A stretch of DNA of 38,896 nt from Aeromonas rivipollensis (GCF_010974825.1 NZ_JAAILA010000014.1:1-38896); one strand, 5' to 3'. Shown: positions 6,840-16,596, counted from the first letter of the stretch. Made by a program: numbers and translations. The notes: generated by a model not told the origin, from the letters alone.

Positions 6840-7733
6840 ATGAACAAGATCACGGCGCTGAACGTCTTTCGCCGGGTGGTGGAGATGGGCACCTTCAGGG
6901 CGGCGGCGGACGACCTGCGCCTCTCCCAGGCGGCGGTCAGCAAGAACATCAACGAGCTGGAAGCCTTTCTCGGTATCGCCCTCATCAACCGCACCACCAG
7001 GCGGCTGAGCGTCACCGAATCCGGCATGGCCTACTACGGCCAGATATGCGCCGTGCTGGACAGCCTGGAGGCCGCCGACCAGTCCATCATGGCCGCCTCC
7101 TTCACCCCCAGGGGCAGGCTGAAGATCGGCATGCCCATGTCCTACGGGCTGATCCGGCTCAACCCCCTCGTCTGCGATTTCCAGCGCCGCTACCCGGAGA
7201 TCGGCATCGAGGTGATCCTGAGCGACGCCTACATGGACCTGGTGGATCAGGGGCTGGATCTGGTGATCCGGGGGGCAGGCACCCTGGAGGACTCCACCCT
7301 GCGCGCCAAACCCCTGTGCGAGGTGCAGCGGGTGCTCTGCGCCGCCCCCGACTACCTGAAGGAGGCGGGCCAGCCCGCCCACCCGGCGGATCTCAAGGCC
7401 CACAACTGCCTGCGCTACAGCCTCTCCTCCTCCCCCAACAAGTGGTTCTTTACCCGGGACGCGGAGAGCGTAGCGGTGGAACTGCCTCCCGCCAGCTTCT
7501 GCGCCAACAACGGCATAGCCCTGAAACAGGCGGCCGCGCAGGGGCTTGGGGTGATCCTGGTGCCCAAAGAGTTCGTGTCGAGCGAACTGGCAGACGGCAC
7601 CCTGGTCAAACTGCTCCCCGACTGGCAACCCGACCCCCACGCCCTCTTCGCCGTCTACCCCCTCCACAAGGAGCAGTCCCGCAAGGTGCGGCTCTTTATC
7701 GAATTTATCGTCAAGGCGTTTCAGCTGCGGTAA
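6840..7733 (+). CDS. LysR-family transcriptional regulator
   Basis: 297 residues, standard LTTR length. The amino-terminal winged helix-turn-helix covers about 1-60 (TFRAAADDLRLSQAAVSKNI, then the RTTRRLSVTESG wing). The substrate domain begins at about 88 (GRLKIGMPMSYGLIRLNPLV) and includes the LDLVIRGAG strand typical of the CrgA/AaeR-like group. The inducer is unknown. The upstream palindrome and the motif shared with the secreted-protein gene point to self-control and control of that gene. A G-rich stretch immediately before ATG 6840 serves as ribosome site, with short spacing. Confidence 0.92.
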   Translation: MNKITALNVFRRVVEMGTFRAAADDLRLSQAAVSKNINELEAFLGIALINRTTRRLSVTESGMAYYGQICAVLDSLEAADQSIMAASFTPRGRLKIGMPMSYGLIRLNPLVCDFQRRYPEIGIEVILSDAYMDLVDQGLDLVIRGAGTLEDSTLRAKPLCEVQRVLCAAPDYLKEAGQPAHPADLKAHNCLRYSLSSSPNKWFFTRDAESVAVELPPASFCANNGIALKQAAAQGLGVILVPKEFVSSELADGTLVKLLPDWQPDPHALFAVYPLHKEQSRKVRLFIEFIVKAFQLR

Positions 7734-7808
7734 GCCAGACAGGCGGGAGCTTGGGGTTTGTGCCTCTCGACCACGACACAGACAACCCAACTGTATGGCG
7801 GCGTGTAG

Positions 7809-7834
7809 GTTCGATTAGCGAAGCGTAATCGGAC
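7809..7834. repeat. Hairpin GTTCGATTA...TAATCGGAC
   Basis: A 9-bp stem (one G-U pair) closing an 8-nt loop GCGAAGCG. The sequence CGATTAGCGAAGCGTAATCG resembles the TTAGCGAAGCGTAA-type dispersed intergenic hairpins common in gammaproteobacteria. It sits between convergent genes, so it could also help terminate. There is no T tract. Confidence 0.4.
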
Positions 7835-7861
7835 GTTCACCTAATCGGTCGATTCCCCTGA

Positions 7862-8374
7862 CTACAGCCTGCCATCCAGAGTGATCACCCCCGCCTGAGT
7901 TGCCGATGTATCAGCAAATAGCCGCCTGCCGAGATGGCGGATCAGCAGCAGCGGAGGTACCAAGGTGAGCAGCAGCCAGTGGGTGTGGGGCAGGATAAAG
8001 GCCCAGATGATCTCGTGGGGCAGCCAGGTCGACGCGGTTGCCGTCATAAAGGCAAGGTCATAGATCTGCCACAACCAGAGCCCGGCAAAGAGCGGCAGCA
8101 ACAGCCGCCGGGGCGTCAGCAAAAACAGGGGCCAGAAAGCACAGGCGAGTACGGCACTGAACTCCAGCATGGCCGGGGCCAGCTCGGCAAAGGTCCGCCC
8201 CGAAGAGAGGCTGCTCCATTGGAGGGAAGTATCCTCGGCCAGTGCAGGCCACCAGGAAGCGTATTGGAACAGGGTAAACGAAACCATAAATAGCAGGCTG
8301 GTCAGCAGCGCCAACGCCGTTTTTCGTAACAACCACCGCCCCATCCGGCGCAGTGTCGGCATCCACTTAGACAT
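7862..8374 (-). CDS. Small integral membrane protein, unassigned
   Basis: 170 residues from ATG 8374, which has GGGAG 6 nt upstream; the longer reading from 8428 has no ribosome site. After a basic start (MSKWMPTLRRMGRWLLRK) there are about four hydrophobic helices: around 18-34, 67-85 (AVLACAFWPLFLL), 90-110 (LLLPLFAGLWLWQIYDLAF), and 125-145 (WLLLTLVPPLLL). The second loop after TM1 is probably periplasmic. I do not recognise the family. It is a lone minus-strand gene between the LysR gene and the AT-rich island. Confidence 0.7.
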   Translation of the reverse strand: MSKWMPTLRRMGRWLLRKTALALLTSLLFMVSFTLFQYASWWPALAEDTSLQWSSLSSGRTFAELAPAMLEFSAVLACAFWPLFLLTPRRLLLPLFAGLWLWQIYDLAFMTATASTWLPHEIIWAFILPHTHWLLLTLVPPLLLIRHLGRRLFADTSATQAGVITLDGRL

Positions 8375-8499
8375 TAATGACTCCCATCTGGTGACGGGGC
8401 AGTATGCCGCTGTTCGCTGCACCGTCAAAGTGGCACACCATGCCAGTTAATTGTTGAAATATTGAATCCCGTCACATCGGTACCAGTCTGAGCGGTTGC

Positions 8500-8745
8500 G
8501 TGTCCGCAAGGCCCCATGCGAACCTTTATTTATCTTTCTTCCAAGCAAAACAGAGGGCGCCGGGCAGCCGCATCTCTTACAAGTCGGAGAACGATGCCAC
8601 CCAGACCCTCAGTGCCGAGGCGGGCAAAAACTGCTGCGTTTGGCATGAGGTCGAAATGGATCTACTGATGGCCCGCTCCAAGCTGAGTCAGGTCAGTGAA
8701 GAGGAGGGCAAGCAAGGGGTGATGGAGAGCAAGTTGGTTAAGTGA
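8500..8745 (+). CDS. Doubtful small ORF or gene remnant at island edge
   Basis: An 81-codon frame beginning at a GTG with no convincing ribosome site. The second half (EVEMDLLMARSKLSQVSEEE) is charged and helical, like the tail of a real protein; the first half is not. I do not recognise it. It lies at the border between normal-GC chromosome and the AT-rich island, so a degraded gene end is possible. The rest of 8429-8971 shows no gene; AT content rises from about 8760. Confidence 0.25.
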   Translation: MSARPHANLYLSFFQAKQRAPGSRISYKSENDATQTLSAEAGKNCCVWHEVEMDLLMARSKLSQVSEEEGKQGVMESKLVK

Positions 8746-8971
8746 TAGGCTGACGTTGTCGCGTATTATATAGGTGGTCGTGGATTAACTCGGCCATCTG
8801 TTGATATTTAGAGCAACCCACTCAAGCATGTTTACCTAATGTAAGTGGCAGATCGGCCAGAAGGGATTGGAATATTTCTTGACTGCATGCACGATAGTCT
8901 AGCCATCAACATTGACCAAGCGTTGTCGGGATACCAATAATGAAAATTTTAATTTGAGTTTTCGTTAACAA

Positions 8972-9823
8972 TTATTCTTTAGAACTAAAGTACTCTAAAT
9001 CTAGTAGATGGAAATCTCGTTCCATGCTCTTTGTAAATTCCGTGTCGGCAAGAATTTTGACAGATTTCAAGTTTATATTCAAGGTGGTTTTAAATGCACC
9101 ACTTATCATCTCTATATGTTGTTGCTCAAACTTATCTTTGTACTTTCGCAGATTTACTTCCTGCTGTTCGGTATCAAAACAAAGTATAACATTGGCGTCA
9201 TAAAATTTATCATCAGCCTGTTCATTAAATGGTATTGCATTAATATAAACACCACTAATTAAACTGTTGAACGTGTCATCATTCCATATTTTCTCAAAAA
9301 TTTTCTTTGATTTACTTAGTCTATTGTTCCATGAGTCAGGGAAAACAGAACGAGTAATACGTGCCGCACACCAACCTAAGACAATTTTTAAAAATTTTGG
9401 GGAGAGCGTTCGAGTTTTATCTATGTTCGAACGTAGTAGAGTGTCCCGTTTGACATGGCAAATTCCAATAGCTTGAGCCTCATAATGCTCAATGTTGCTA
9501 CCGATGTTGACTGGCATTTGAATAACTCTTGGGTTTTTGCCGAATTTAAAATTTCCATTTTCATTATCTGCCTTCCATAGAAGGATAATTTGAGCCCATG
9601 GTTCACGAGAGAAATCCTCGTCAACAAGTGCGCAGTCGTAAGTTACTGGAATAAGGTAAATAGATTCCTTTTTCTCTACATAAGATAAAATCTCAGCGGG
9701 GATAATATCCTTAAGATGGGCGTTATCATTCAGGCTAATAAAAACCCCCCTGCTCCATCCAGATTTAATCCACCCCTCTCTGTTATGAGATTCGGAAGTT
9801 AAACATTCATGTGTAACAGACAT
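8972..9823 (-). CDS. Island gene 3: YDC...EPW motif protein, unassigned
   Basis: About 283 residues, soluble. Visible features: WIKSGWSRGVFISLN at about 18-32, then IYLIPVTYDCALVDEDFSRE followed by PWAQIILLWKA (about 55-85), NGNFKFGKNPRVIQMPV (about 90-106), and a charged Lys-rich carboxyl half. The pattern G-x-V-F ... V-x-x-x-C-x-L/D-V ... EP-W/Y-x-E/Q ... GKNPR resembles, from memory, a hypothetical family with a SHDCD-like motif that often sits beside TIGR04255 proteins; unverified. The conserved C, D and H suggest a metal or catalytic site. The ATG at 9823 is favoured (G-rich site just upstream), though GTG 9826 is possible. It is last in a three-gene operon, 16-19 bp after gene 2. Codon use is AT-rich, unlike the surroundings. 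Confidence 0.75.
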   Translation of the reverse strand: MSVTHECLTSESHNREGWIKSGWSRGVFISLNDNAHLKDIIPAEILSYVEKKESIYLIPVTYDCALVDEDFSREPWAQIILLWKADNENGNFKFGKNPRVIQMPVNIGSNIEHYEAQAIGICHVKRDTLLRSNIDKTRTLSPKFLKIVLGWCAARITRSVFPDSWNNRLSKSKKIFEKIWNDDTFNSLISGVYINAIPFNEQADDKFYDANVILCFDTEQQEVNLRKYKDKFEQQHIEMISGAFKTTLNINLKSVKILADTEFTKSMERDFHLLDLEYFSSKE

Positions 9824-9842
9824 CACTCCCCCCTTTGAGAAA

Positions 9843-10565
9843 TTAACCTATTTCCAAGCTTTTTCTTACGGCTAGTCCATCAAATTTAACAAATAGACGA
9901 TCATAACTTTCTAAAAGTTTTTCTTTATCCATTGGCTCTTCAATTAAGGCATTTTTAAGTATTGGATCAGAATATTTCCCAAAACTGAATAGGGCCAGAT
10001 ATTTACGATGTGGTTCTAGCATGTCTTCGTGAAGAACATCTAAGGCTTCAATTCTCTTGGCGATTCTCTCATGTACATTCTTTTTTGGATTTTTCTGCCA
10101 ATCATATATAGTCTTTCTTTCAACATTAAGAACAGAAGCCCATTGAGCTATTTTTGAAAAACCAAAAGAATCTTTTAATGAAAAAGATTTTTTAATTATA
10201 TTGTCGTCCAATGCATCCTTTTTTTCAGATGGCTGAACGGCTGCGTAGGTTTTATTTCCTATGCTCTTTTTTATAGCATGCTGTCCATAGCCATAATCTA
10301 GTTTTGGCGCAGATGAGGTCACTGGTATAACAGATGAACCTACCGCCAAAGTAATTATAAAAATACTTTTCTGGATAATGTGAGTGTATGAAGAAGTTTG
10401 TTGCTGCCGCACTCTTCTTGTAATATCCATGCTATTTGAACCGGTAAAAATATCTTTACCGATATCGAATGACTCAGTTTTACAAAATCCACCATTATGC
10501 ATACCACTCTCCTCGTAAGGAATATGTCTTCCTCTTGGTGCTGTTGAGTAGTTGACGTATGCCAT
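9843..10565 (-). CDS. Island gene 2: membrane-segment and HTH protein
   Basis: 240 residues. A poorly conserved-looking amino third (opening MAYVNYSTAPRGRHIPYEES) precedes one hydrophobic helix, IIQKSIFIITLAVGSSVIPV, at about 63-82. A basic/polar linker follows, then a carboxyl helical module. In it, SKIAQWASVLNVERKTIYDW (about 137-156) fits a Cro/Xre-like helix-turn-helix. The tail (EPMDKEKLLESYDRLFVKFD) resembles the end of Xre-type antitoxins only loosely. A DNA-binding module behind a membrane segment is unusual; it could be a membrane-tethered regulator or an antitoxin-like partner of its neighbours. GGAG lies 5 nt before the ATG; it starts 13 bp after gene 1 and ends 16-19 bp before gene 3. 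Confidence 0.75.
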   Translation of the reverse strand: MAYVNYSTAPRGRHIPYEESGMHNGGFCKTESFDIGKDIFTGSNSMDITRRVRQQQTSSYTHIIQKSIFIITLAVGSSVIPVTSSAPKLDYGYGQHAIKKSIGNKTYAAVQPSEKKDALDDNIIKKSFSLKDSFGFSKIAQWASVLNVERKTIYDWQKNPKKNVHERIAKRIEALDVLHEDMLEPHRKYLALFSFGKYSDPILKNALIEEPMDKEKLLESYDRLFVKFDGLAVRKSLEIG

Positions 10566-10578
10566 ATTATCTCCGGTG

Positions 10579-11334
10579 TTAATTTACAGTAATGTCTAAG
10601 TATGCTCGTTTTATGTTGTCATGCAGTAAACTGAAGCAGTTTATTATAGTATTAATATTATAAGGGATCATTTTCTCAAATGGTTCAAAACTGTCAAAAT
10701 CAAGATGTGCCCATGGACCTGATTTCACCTCATTTTCAATCATGAAGTCTCTAACCAATTCGAAAACATCGTGAGGATATTTTACAGAGTCGATCGTCAC
10801 TCCACTATTGACAACAAGTCTTTTATTCTCTGACAAAAAAGCAGATGTCATGTTGCCACCAGCTCGTAGCAAACCAAGAAGCTCAGGCTGAAGAAATTCG
10901 CCACGTTTAACAAAATTACTAAAACCAGCTTGGTTGTCCCATTGATATTTATTGATATATCTCATGCCGATAAAGTTAACATGAGTGAGCTCTATTACAG
11001 AAGTAATGGAGTCAATTATTTCAGTAAACTTAGTAATATAATCTTTATACGTAACATATGATGTCGTATGTACAAATAAGGAGTCTGGTGTCAACCTAAA
11101 ACCAAAAGCACGATCTGCATCTGTCATAACAAGAACAGGATGAGATATAGTGACTGTTTGAGGTGAGCCAGCCCCACTAAATTCAATTTGGTTGTATTCA
11201 ATAGTTGTCATAGCACCAATAACAGGATACTGCCTTCTCAGCTTCTCCTGAATAGCGTCTATAGCATCTTTCAGTGTTTTGTTGGGAATGGTGGCAAAAC
11301 CAACCTTGCCCAACACATAAGACAAGTTACTCAT
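10579..11334 (-). CDS. Island gene 1: TIGR04255-like protein
   Basis: 251 residues. The pattern fits TIGR04255, a sporadically distributed family of unknown function: an early strand/helix ending in VIGAMTTIEYNQ, a central FRLTPDSLFVHTTSYVTYKD followed by a helix, then HVNFIGMRYINKY (the family's G-x-R-Y-x-N-x-Y/W core), and a carboxyl FELVRDFMIENEVKSGPWAHLD-type segment followed by a helical AH-x-x-N-x-x-F-like end. The assignment is by motif, not search. GGGAGG lies 5 nt before ATG 11334. It is the first gene of the operon, with a recognisable promoter upstream. TIGR04255 genes are often found in genomic islands, which fits the AT-rich setting. Confidence 0.7.
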   Translation of the reverse strand: MSNLSYVLGKVGFATIPNKTLKDAIDAIQEKLRRQYPVIGAMTTIEYNQIEFSGAGSPQTVTISHPVLVMTDADRAFGFRLTPDSLFVHTTSYVTYKDYITKFTEIIDSITSVIELTHVNFIGMRYINKYQWDNQAGFSNFVKRGEFLQPELLGLLRAGGNMTSAFLSENKRLVVNSGVTIDSVKYPHDVFELVRDFMIENEVKSGPWAHLDFDSFEPFEKMIPYNINTIINCFSLLHDNIKRAYLDITVN

Positions 11335-11354
11335 ACGAACCTCCCGTTAGAACT

Positions 11355-11380
11355 TAAGGGCTTCTAGGCCCTTAGCTAAG
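11355..11380 (-). promoter_or_regulatory. Leader hairpin and CTTAGCTAAG palindrome
   Basis: TAAGGGC / GCCCTTA (11355-11374, 6-nt loop) forms a hairpin in the predicted 5' leader of the island operon, overlapping a perfect 10-bp palindrome CTTAGCTAAG (11371-11380) at the expected transcription start. Possible operator for the operon's own HTH protein, or a leader structure. Confidence 0.4.
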
Positions 11381-11387
11381 CGTCATT

Positions 11388-11416
11388 TTTATACACTTTA
11401 CATGAGTTATTGTCTT
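11388..11416 (-). promoter_or_regulatory. Promoter of the island operon
   Basis: On the minus strand AAGACA (11416-11411) and TATAAA (11393-11388) are separated by exactly 17 bp. This is a good sigma-70 arrangement about 55 bp upstream of the first island gene. Confidence 0.55.
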
Positions 11417-11447
11417 TTTTAAACACAATGCTGATTATCTTGCCTAA

Positions 11448-11467
11448 GCCCCTAGGGGTTTAGGGGC
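11448..11467. promoter_or_regulatory. Hairpin GCCCCTA...TAGGGGC with CCCCTAGGGG core
   Basis: A 7-bp perfect inverted repeat (11448-11454 / 11461-11467) that also contains the 10-bp palindrome CCCCTAGGGG. It lies upstream of the island promoter and resembles the leader hairpin at 11355-11374, so the two may be a pair of binding sites or a boundary element. Confidence 0.35.
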
Positions 11468-11523
11468 AAATGTCGAAGATTATGTGGTAATCGTGTCTTT
11501 AAGCTTGTTGCGATGGTTGATAT

Positions 11524-11546
11524 AAAAACCCGGCCTAAGCCGGGTT
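11524..11546 (-). terminator. uvrD terminator
   Basis: AACCCGGC - CTAA - GCCGGGTT stem-loop (8 bp) followed on the minus strand by TTTTTATA. It lies 25 bp past the uvrD stop and separates uvrD from the island operon. Confidence 0.9.
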
Positions 11547-11570
11547 GGTTTTATCAAAAGGCGGGAAAAA

Positions 11571-13742
<2,172 letters not shown>

Positions 13743-13810
13743 CACCACTCCTGTTTATTTATACAGGCGGCGATTATACGGCCTGAGCGGCCAGAGACCA
13801 ACCGGCAGGA

Positions 13811-14293
13811 TCAACGAAGGGGGCGGTGATAGTTCCGATATTGGCCCAACACATCACCGGAAAAGCTGAGCAGCATGGCGCGTGGTGCATCCAACACCTG
13901 ATGGACAGGGTCAAAACGAAGGGAGGCTGCGTGCAAACGGCCTTCAGGCAAGGTCACTTCCGTGCCGCCCATCATGAGCTGGCCATCCTGATAATACCCA
14001 TGCTGGAAGTGCACTATGGCGGCGTCCACCATCAAGGTGCCTTGTTTGAGCTGCAGTGACTCACGTTGCATTTCTCGCAACGCAAAGAGACTGGACAATG
14101 ACGGACGCCCGCTGGGCATCCGCTGCAAGTATTCGCGGGTAATCAATTGATATTGCAACTGACCCTGACTATCGAAGACACGCTCCCGATAATCTTTGTA
14201 GCGTGCCAACATGCCGGCAGCTTGCGCCGCCGGCATCAGCAAAAAGAGCGCTCCCAACAGGAGCGCTTTGCATTGTTTACAGCTGATCGGCAC
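13811..14293 (-). CDS. Small exported protein, unassigned
   Basis: About 160 residues if started at GTG 14293, giving the signal peptide MPISCKQCKALLLGALFLLM with cleavage near PAAQAAG. AAGG lies about 6 nt upstream. The mature part (MLARYKDYRERVFDSQGQLQ...) is beta-rich with repeated polar strands such as GTLMVDAAIVHFQHGYYQDG and ends GQYRNYHRPLR. The strand pattern is vaguely LptC-like, but I do not recognise a family. It overlaps the end of the upstream lipoprotein gene by 17 nt. An intrinsic terminator lies inside its signal-peptide codons, so expression would need read-through. An alternative start at the ATG within LLMPAAQ would remove the signal. Confidence 0.6.
   Translation of the reverse strand: MPISCKQCKALLLGALFLLMPAAQAAGMLARYKDYRERVFDSQGQLQYQLITREYLQRMPSGRPSLSSLFALREMQRESLQLKQGTLMVDAAIVHFQHGYYQDGQLMMGGTEVTLPEGRLHAASLRFDPVHQVLDAPRAMLLSFSGDVLGQYRNYHRPLR
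14241..14267 (-). terminator. Intrinsic terminator of the lipoprotein gene, inside the next ORF
   Basis: AGCGCTCC - TGTTG - GGAGCGCT stem (8 bp, plus a G-U) followed by TTTTT on the minus strand, 10 nt after the TAA at 14279-14277. The same bases encode ALLLGALFL of the downstream signal peptide. Confidence 0.85.
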
Positions 14294-16208
14294 AGCTGAC
14301 CTTGTTGTCATCCAGATCGGTACAGGAGACGAAGACCTTGTCAAAGGTCGAACCGGCCAGCGGCGTCATCTGGGTTGACCAGTCATAGCTCACACCCTTG
14401 GCATAGATGGTGGTGTGGCTGTCTTGAGCTTCCCGCATCCAGCCTATGTACTTCAGTGCGCCGCGATCGCTCTGGGCAAGTGCCTTGAACTCGTCGCTCG
14501 AGATGAGACACATGGGCTCTCCCATTGCCTTGGACAGTTCGGCATCCCGCTCGCCCACAGAGCCGTCGCAGGCGCCCGCCACCTTGATGGTCACATCACT
14601 GCGATCCAGCATCTCATCGAAGAACGGCAGCACATTGAGGTTGTACTTCACCCCTACGTTCTGAGGCTCCCAACCCATGCCAGTGTTGACGTACTTGGTC
14701 TCGGTATTTTCCCACTGGATAGTGGTCACCTTTCCCGAGAAATGGTCGGCCAGCTGCTTCAGGGTAGCGGTATTGGCCTCGATCTCCTCCTGGGTCAGCG
14801 AATCATCCAGCTTGCTCTGATCGATGGTCAGTGCGATGGCCACTGCACCGTTCAACTGCGCCTTGGCCTTGCCCAAACGCGCCTTGGCATCGTCGGTCAG
14901 ACGGAAGAAGTCGGCGTGATTCACCAGGTTGTCCGGCTCGATATCCAGCTGACTGAACTGGGTCTTGAAGGTGCTGGCGCTCTCTTCATAAGTGGTGCTG
15001 GGCTGCATGCCCCAGGACTCCTTGATGTGCATGCGCAGCAAGGTCACCTCTTCTTCCTGGGTGGCATAGGCATTGTCCGGACCGTACTGGTAGGAGGCGG
15101 CAATATTGAGTGCCGATGCCATCGCCATCGCCGAGGCCCGCAGGGCCTTGGCACCGTCGAAGTTGAGGGTGACAGACTCGTCATCACCATAGGTAGCGCT
15201 GTAATCCGGATCCTGGATGTCAGCCAGGGTAGCCGCGACTTTTTCCATGCTGTCGGCATAGGCACCCATCAGCTGGGCCACGTCACGGGTGTAACCCTTG
15301 CCACCTTTGAGCGCCACGGCAGCGGTGCCGGGGGTGTGGATGATGACATCGATCACCTTGGCCAGGCTGGTACTGTAACCGCTGCCAATGGCAGAAGATG
15401 TGAAGCCCAGGCGCTCGGCAACCACGGGGTTGTTGGTCACCTCGAGCATGGCCAGCATGGCCAGCACTATCTGGCGATCTACCTTGCCACTGTCTGTGGT
15501 TTCAGCCTGCAGCGTGCCTTTGTAATCCTTGAGCTTGCTCTCGACATCCAGATTCTTCAGGTCGGTCAGCCCCTGCAGATCGGAGAGTACCTTGTCGACC
15601 GCGACAGAGCGGCCATTGACCCCTGCCAGGGTGGCGGAGAGGTGGTCTTTCGCGGCGGCCAGGGAGACGACGTCCTTGGTCAGACCCGCAGTCTTCAACG
15701 CTTCGACCAGTGAGGTGTTGAAGGCGTCGTCGCTACCCAGTTCGATGATCCCCAGCTGCGCGACCTGTGCCTTGTCGAGGGTGATGCCATTTTCTGGATT
15801 GCTGTCGCTGTCGAGTGTCTGCAGCAAGGCGGCAATGCGGATCGCTCTCTCCTTGTCGTCACCGGCCAGAGTATATGGCGTCACCAGCGAGTTGCCAGCC
15901 TTGAGGGTCACGGACCCCAGACGCTGGTTACCCAGTGCGAAGGAGCAGCTGTCACCATCATCAAACAGGAATTCACCCTTGGCGTTGGTCACACCAACGT
16001 AGTCGTCACACTGATAGTCGAGGCCACCCACGACCGAATCCAGGAAGACGGCTGTGTGCTGGGGCTTGCTGCCCGTATCGGTGCCACCGCCGTTATTGCC
16101 ACCACCACTGTTGCCACCCCCATTATCGTCACCACCGCCCCCGCAAGCGGTCAACATGACACCGGACAGCACGCAAGCCACAGCCATACTCAGCACGTTT
16201 TTTTTCAT
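14277..16208 (-). CDS. Large lipoprotein of unknown function
   Basis: 643 residues from ATG 16208 (MKKNVLSMAVACVLSGVMLT, lipobox LTAC). The ribosome site is weak (GGTGA-like), and the in-frame start at 16259 lacks one. The lipobox is followed by a Gly/Asn-rich linker. Next comes a short cysteine-containing domain (GGLDYQCDDYVGVTNAKGEF...DGDSCSFALGN), seen in several gamma-proteobacterial surface lipoproteins. A long helical stretch follows, with acidic repeats such as LDSDSNPENGI (possible Ca2+ ligands), and the carboxyl end has two more cysteine pairs. No catalytic motif. Likely an outer-membrane-anchored protein. Terminates at the hairpin 14241-14267. Confidence 0.85.
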   Translation of the reverse strand: MKKNVLSMAVACVLSGVMLTACGGGGDDNGGGNSGGGNNGGGTDTGSKPQHTAVFLDSVVGGLDYQCDDYVGVTNAKGEFLFDDGDSCSFALGNQRLGSVTLKAGNSLVTPYTLAGDDKERAIRIAALLQTLDSDSNPENGITLDKAQVAQLGIIELGSDDAFNTSLVEALKTAGLTKDVVSLAAAKDHLSATLAGVNGRSVAVDKVLSDLQGLTDLKNLDVESKLKDYKGTLQAETTDSGKVDRQIVLAMLAMLEVTNNPVVAERLGFTSSAIGSGYSTSLAKVIDVIIHTPGTAAVALKGGKGYTRDVAQLMGAYADSMEKVAATLADIQDPDYSATYGDDESVTLNFDGAKALRASAMAMASALNIAASYQYGPDNAYATQEEEVTLLRMHIKESWGMQPSTTYEESASTFKTQFSQLDIEPDNLVNHADFFRLTDDAKARLGKAKAQLNGAVAIALTIDQSKLDDSLTQEEIEANTATLKQLADHFSGKVTTIQWENTETKYVNTGMGWEPQNVGVKYNLNVLPFFDEMLDRSDVTIKVAGACDGSVGERDAELSKAMGEPMCLISSDEFKALAQSDRGALKYIGWMREAQDSHTTIYAKGVSYDWSTQMTPLAGSTFDKVFVSCTDLDDNKVSCADQL

Positions 16209-16230
16209 TTTTATCACCCGAACAAATGTA

Positions 16231-16257
16231 AAAAATACGCCCCCATCCTGGGGGCGC
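16231..16257 (-). terminator. Terminator-like hairpin in the lipoprotein 5' region
   Basis: CGCCCCC - AGGAT - GGGGGCG stem (7 bp) followed by TATTTTTT on the minus strand, 23 bp before the lipoprotein start. It either ends a transcript from the small ORF upstream or acts as an attenuator of the lipoprotein gene. Confidence 0.6.
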
Positions 16258-16282
16258 AATCAATTCGGGCACACCCTAGCGT

Positions 16283-16319
16283 ACTCATATGAAAAACACC
16301 AATGCATTTCCATATGAGT
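16283..16319. promoter_or_regulatory. 9-bp inverted repeat ACTCATATG...CATATGAGT
   Basis: Perfect arms at 16283-16291 and 16311-16319 with a 19-bp spacer, upstream of the lipoprotein gene. Looks like a dimer operator; no regulator gene is adjacent. Confidence 0.45.
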
Positions 16320-16332
16320 GTGGTCATTGTCA

Positions 16333-16596
16333 CTAACGACAACCGCGATCGGGGGGCGGCACCAACCTGGCGGGCAACTGTGGGGGCATTTGCATCAATA
16401 AATCAGCAGCAACGTCATGGAGCTGGATTAATAACGCCCCACTCACCGCTGCAGACCATCCGGTGACAGGAGCGGCATCCTCCCCCATGATTTGGTGCCG
16501 ATAGAAACCACTTTTTTCATCGTCAGAGGAAAACGCTTGCGCATAACCACATGAATACAAACACAAATGTCGTTTGGCGCCTATTAATCGCAGCAT
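16333..16596 (-). CDS. Possible small protein, doubtful
   Basis: An 87-codon frame opening MLRLIGAKRHLCLYSCGYAQ with an ATG but only a weak AGAG-like site upstream. The body (SSDDEKSGFYRHQIMGEDAA...SGALLIQLHDVAADLLMQMP) looks protein-like in its first two thirds, and the proline-rich end does not. Its codons are mixed. A terminator-like hairpin at 16231-16257 would fit its transcript end. I do not recognise it; it may be only a chance frame in the region upstream of the BMP operon. Confidence 0.35.
   Translation of the reverse strand: MLRLIGAKRHLCLYSCGYAQAFSSDDEKSGFYRHQIMGEDAAPVTGWSAAVSGALLIQLHDVAADLLMQMPPQLPARLVPPPDRGCR

Noticed and set aside
8760..11545. Island integrase, transposase or flanking att repeats
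   Set aside because: None visible in this stretch; the island is called from composition and operon structure only.
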